From positions 1 to 6,440 of the forward strand of contig JAFGQQ010000209.1 of the NCBI GenBank assembly GCA_016935595.1: DNA of 6,440 nt, written 5' to 3'. Origin of the DNA: Bacteroidales bacterium (lineage in GTDB: Bacteria; Bacteroidota; Bacteroidia; Bacteroidales; UBA10428). Each line of letters starts with the position of its first letter. Position 1 is the first letter of the stretch. The notes under the pieces are model-generated. The model saw only the letters and a list, made by a program, of their open reading frames with translations. It did no database searches and had not been told where the DNA came from. A program made the position numbers and the translations under genes. Shown one piece after another: positions 5,986 to 6,440 of this stretch.

Positions 5986-6440
5986 TAGCCAAGAATTTTA
6001 TCAATATTGAAAAATACATCGGAATTTAAATCCAGTACTTCGGAAATTTGCTTATTTTCTAATATAGAAAGAGAAGTTTGATAGTTCTTCATTCGTGTGA
6101 TGCAAATATTTAGATCCTCCTCTTTCGATTTTTCAATAAGGTTTAATAAAAGGTATGGGTTATGGGTAGTTATAAAAAACTGGTTAGTTTTATCCAAGGC
6201 AATTCTCTCAGCCAAATATTTTGTATAAAATGGAAAAGTGTTACTTTCAGGCTCATCAAATAGCAGAATACTATTTTTGTTGCTTTTGAGAGCGATGTTG
6301 TAAAAAATAACCCGTTGCATGGTTTCAGAAAGAGAGAAGTAAGGGTAACTATAAATTTCATCCTCAATTAATTTACTTACCAGAATATCGTTTTCCGTTG
6401 GTTTTAAGGTTATTTTCAAGTCTGTTGTTTGTAAAAATTC
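5985..6440 (-). CDS. AAA15/OLD-type ATPase, C-terminal part (5' end outside window)
   Basis: The frame is open to the window edge, so the first 151 visible codons are the C-terminal part of a longer protein; Walker A must lie outside. Counting from the edge, visible elements of an ABC-like ATPase are a signature-type SLSETMQR (36-43), Walker B ILLFDE (58-63, with Asp62 and Glu63), a D-loop-like segment PESNTFPFY (64-72), and a switch/H-loop strand FFITTHNPYLL (88-98). These match the AAA15/AAA21 families of OLD, PARIS AriA, Gabija-like and related defence ATPases. The protein ends only about 50 residues after the H-loop, so the C-terminal TOPRIM nuclease of single-chain OLD proteins is absent. 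The next gene, overlapping by one base, carries TOPRIM-like motifs instead. Other roles of such ATPases, such as SMC-like DNA metabolism, are not excluded. Confidence 0.85.
   Translation of the reverse strand, partial: EFLQTTDLKITLKPTENDILVSKLIEDEIYSYPYFSLSETMQRVIFYNIALKSNKNSILLFDEPESNTFPFYTKYLAERIALDKTNQFFITTHNPYLLLNLIEKSKEEDLNICITRMKNYQTSLSILENKQISEVLDLNSDVFFNIDKILG

Noticed and set aside
6170..6367. Second minus-strand ORF of 65 codons inside the ATPase gene
   Set aside because: It is an alternative frame of the same strand. The ATPase frame contains the signature, Walker B and H-loop motifs over this very stretch.
6417..6419. TTG codon as the start of the ATPase
   Set aside because: The frame stays open for seven more codons to the window edge, and an ATPase of this type needs a Walker A motif and N-terminal lobe that must lie outside the window. 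This is an internal Leu codon.
1..6440. CRISPR array, tRNA/rRNA, insertion sequence or attachment site
   Set aside because: No regularly spaced repeats, tRNA-like cloverleaf, rRNA stretch, transposase motif or flanking direct repeats were seen. Nearly all of the window is coding.

Overview
The window looks like a chromosomal segment from a member of the Bacteroidota, most likely a Bacteroidales-type organism. The DNA is strongly AT-rich and the gene starts lack clear Shine-Dalgarno sequences. The gene set and order (type III pantothenate kinase, a FadL-like outer-membrane protein, a TPR protein, LptC, a tiny membrane protein, a CNNM/CorC-type protein, then a PpiD/SurA-type isomerase) match a conserved Bacteroidales arrangement as I remember it. 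No database search was possible.

Every gene lies on the minus strand, so transcription runs from high to low coordinates. In that order: the 3' part of an AAA15/OLD-like ATPase gene (6440-5985, N-terminus outside the window); a 161-aa protein with TOPRIM-like sequence features (5985-5500); coaX (5509-4781); an outer-membrane beta-barrel protein (4791-3517); a secreted TPR protein (3503-2160); lptC (2167-1583); a 58-aa two-helix membrane protein (1582-1406); a CNNM/CBS/CorC_HlyC membrane protein (1396-137, GTG start); a 116-bp spacer with a candidate promoter; and the first six codons of a probable PpiD-like foldase gene (20-1). Successive genes overlap by 1, 10, 11 and 8 nt, abut exactly, or are 9-13 nt apart. 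This suggests one long, translationally coupled transcription unit down to about position 137, with a fresh start before the last gene.

From coaX to the foldase gene, the content is housekeeping and envelope biogenesis: CoA synthesis, an outer-membrane protein, LPS transport, a membrane transporter or regulator, and periplasmic protein folding. The unexpected part is the upstream ATPase plus small TOPRIM-like protein. They look like a split, two-gene relative of OLD/PARIS-type ATPase-nuclease systems, and the second gene is fused by overlap to the start of coaX. That pair is the best candidate here for an undescribed system; the functional reading is inference from motifs and gene arrangement.
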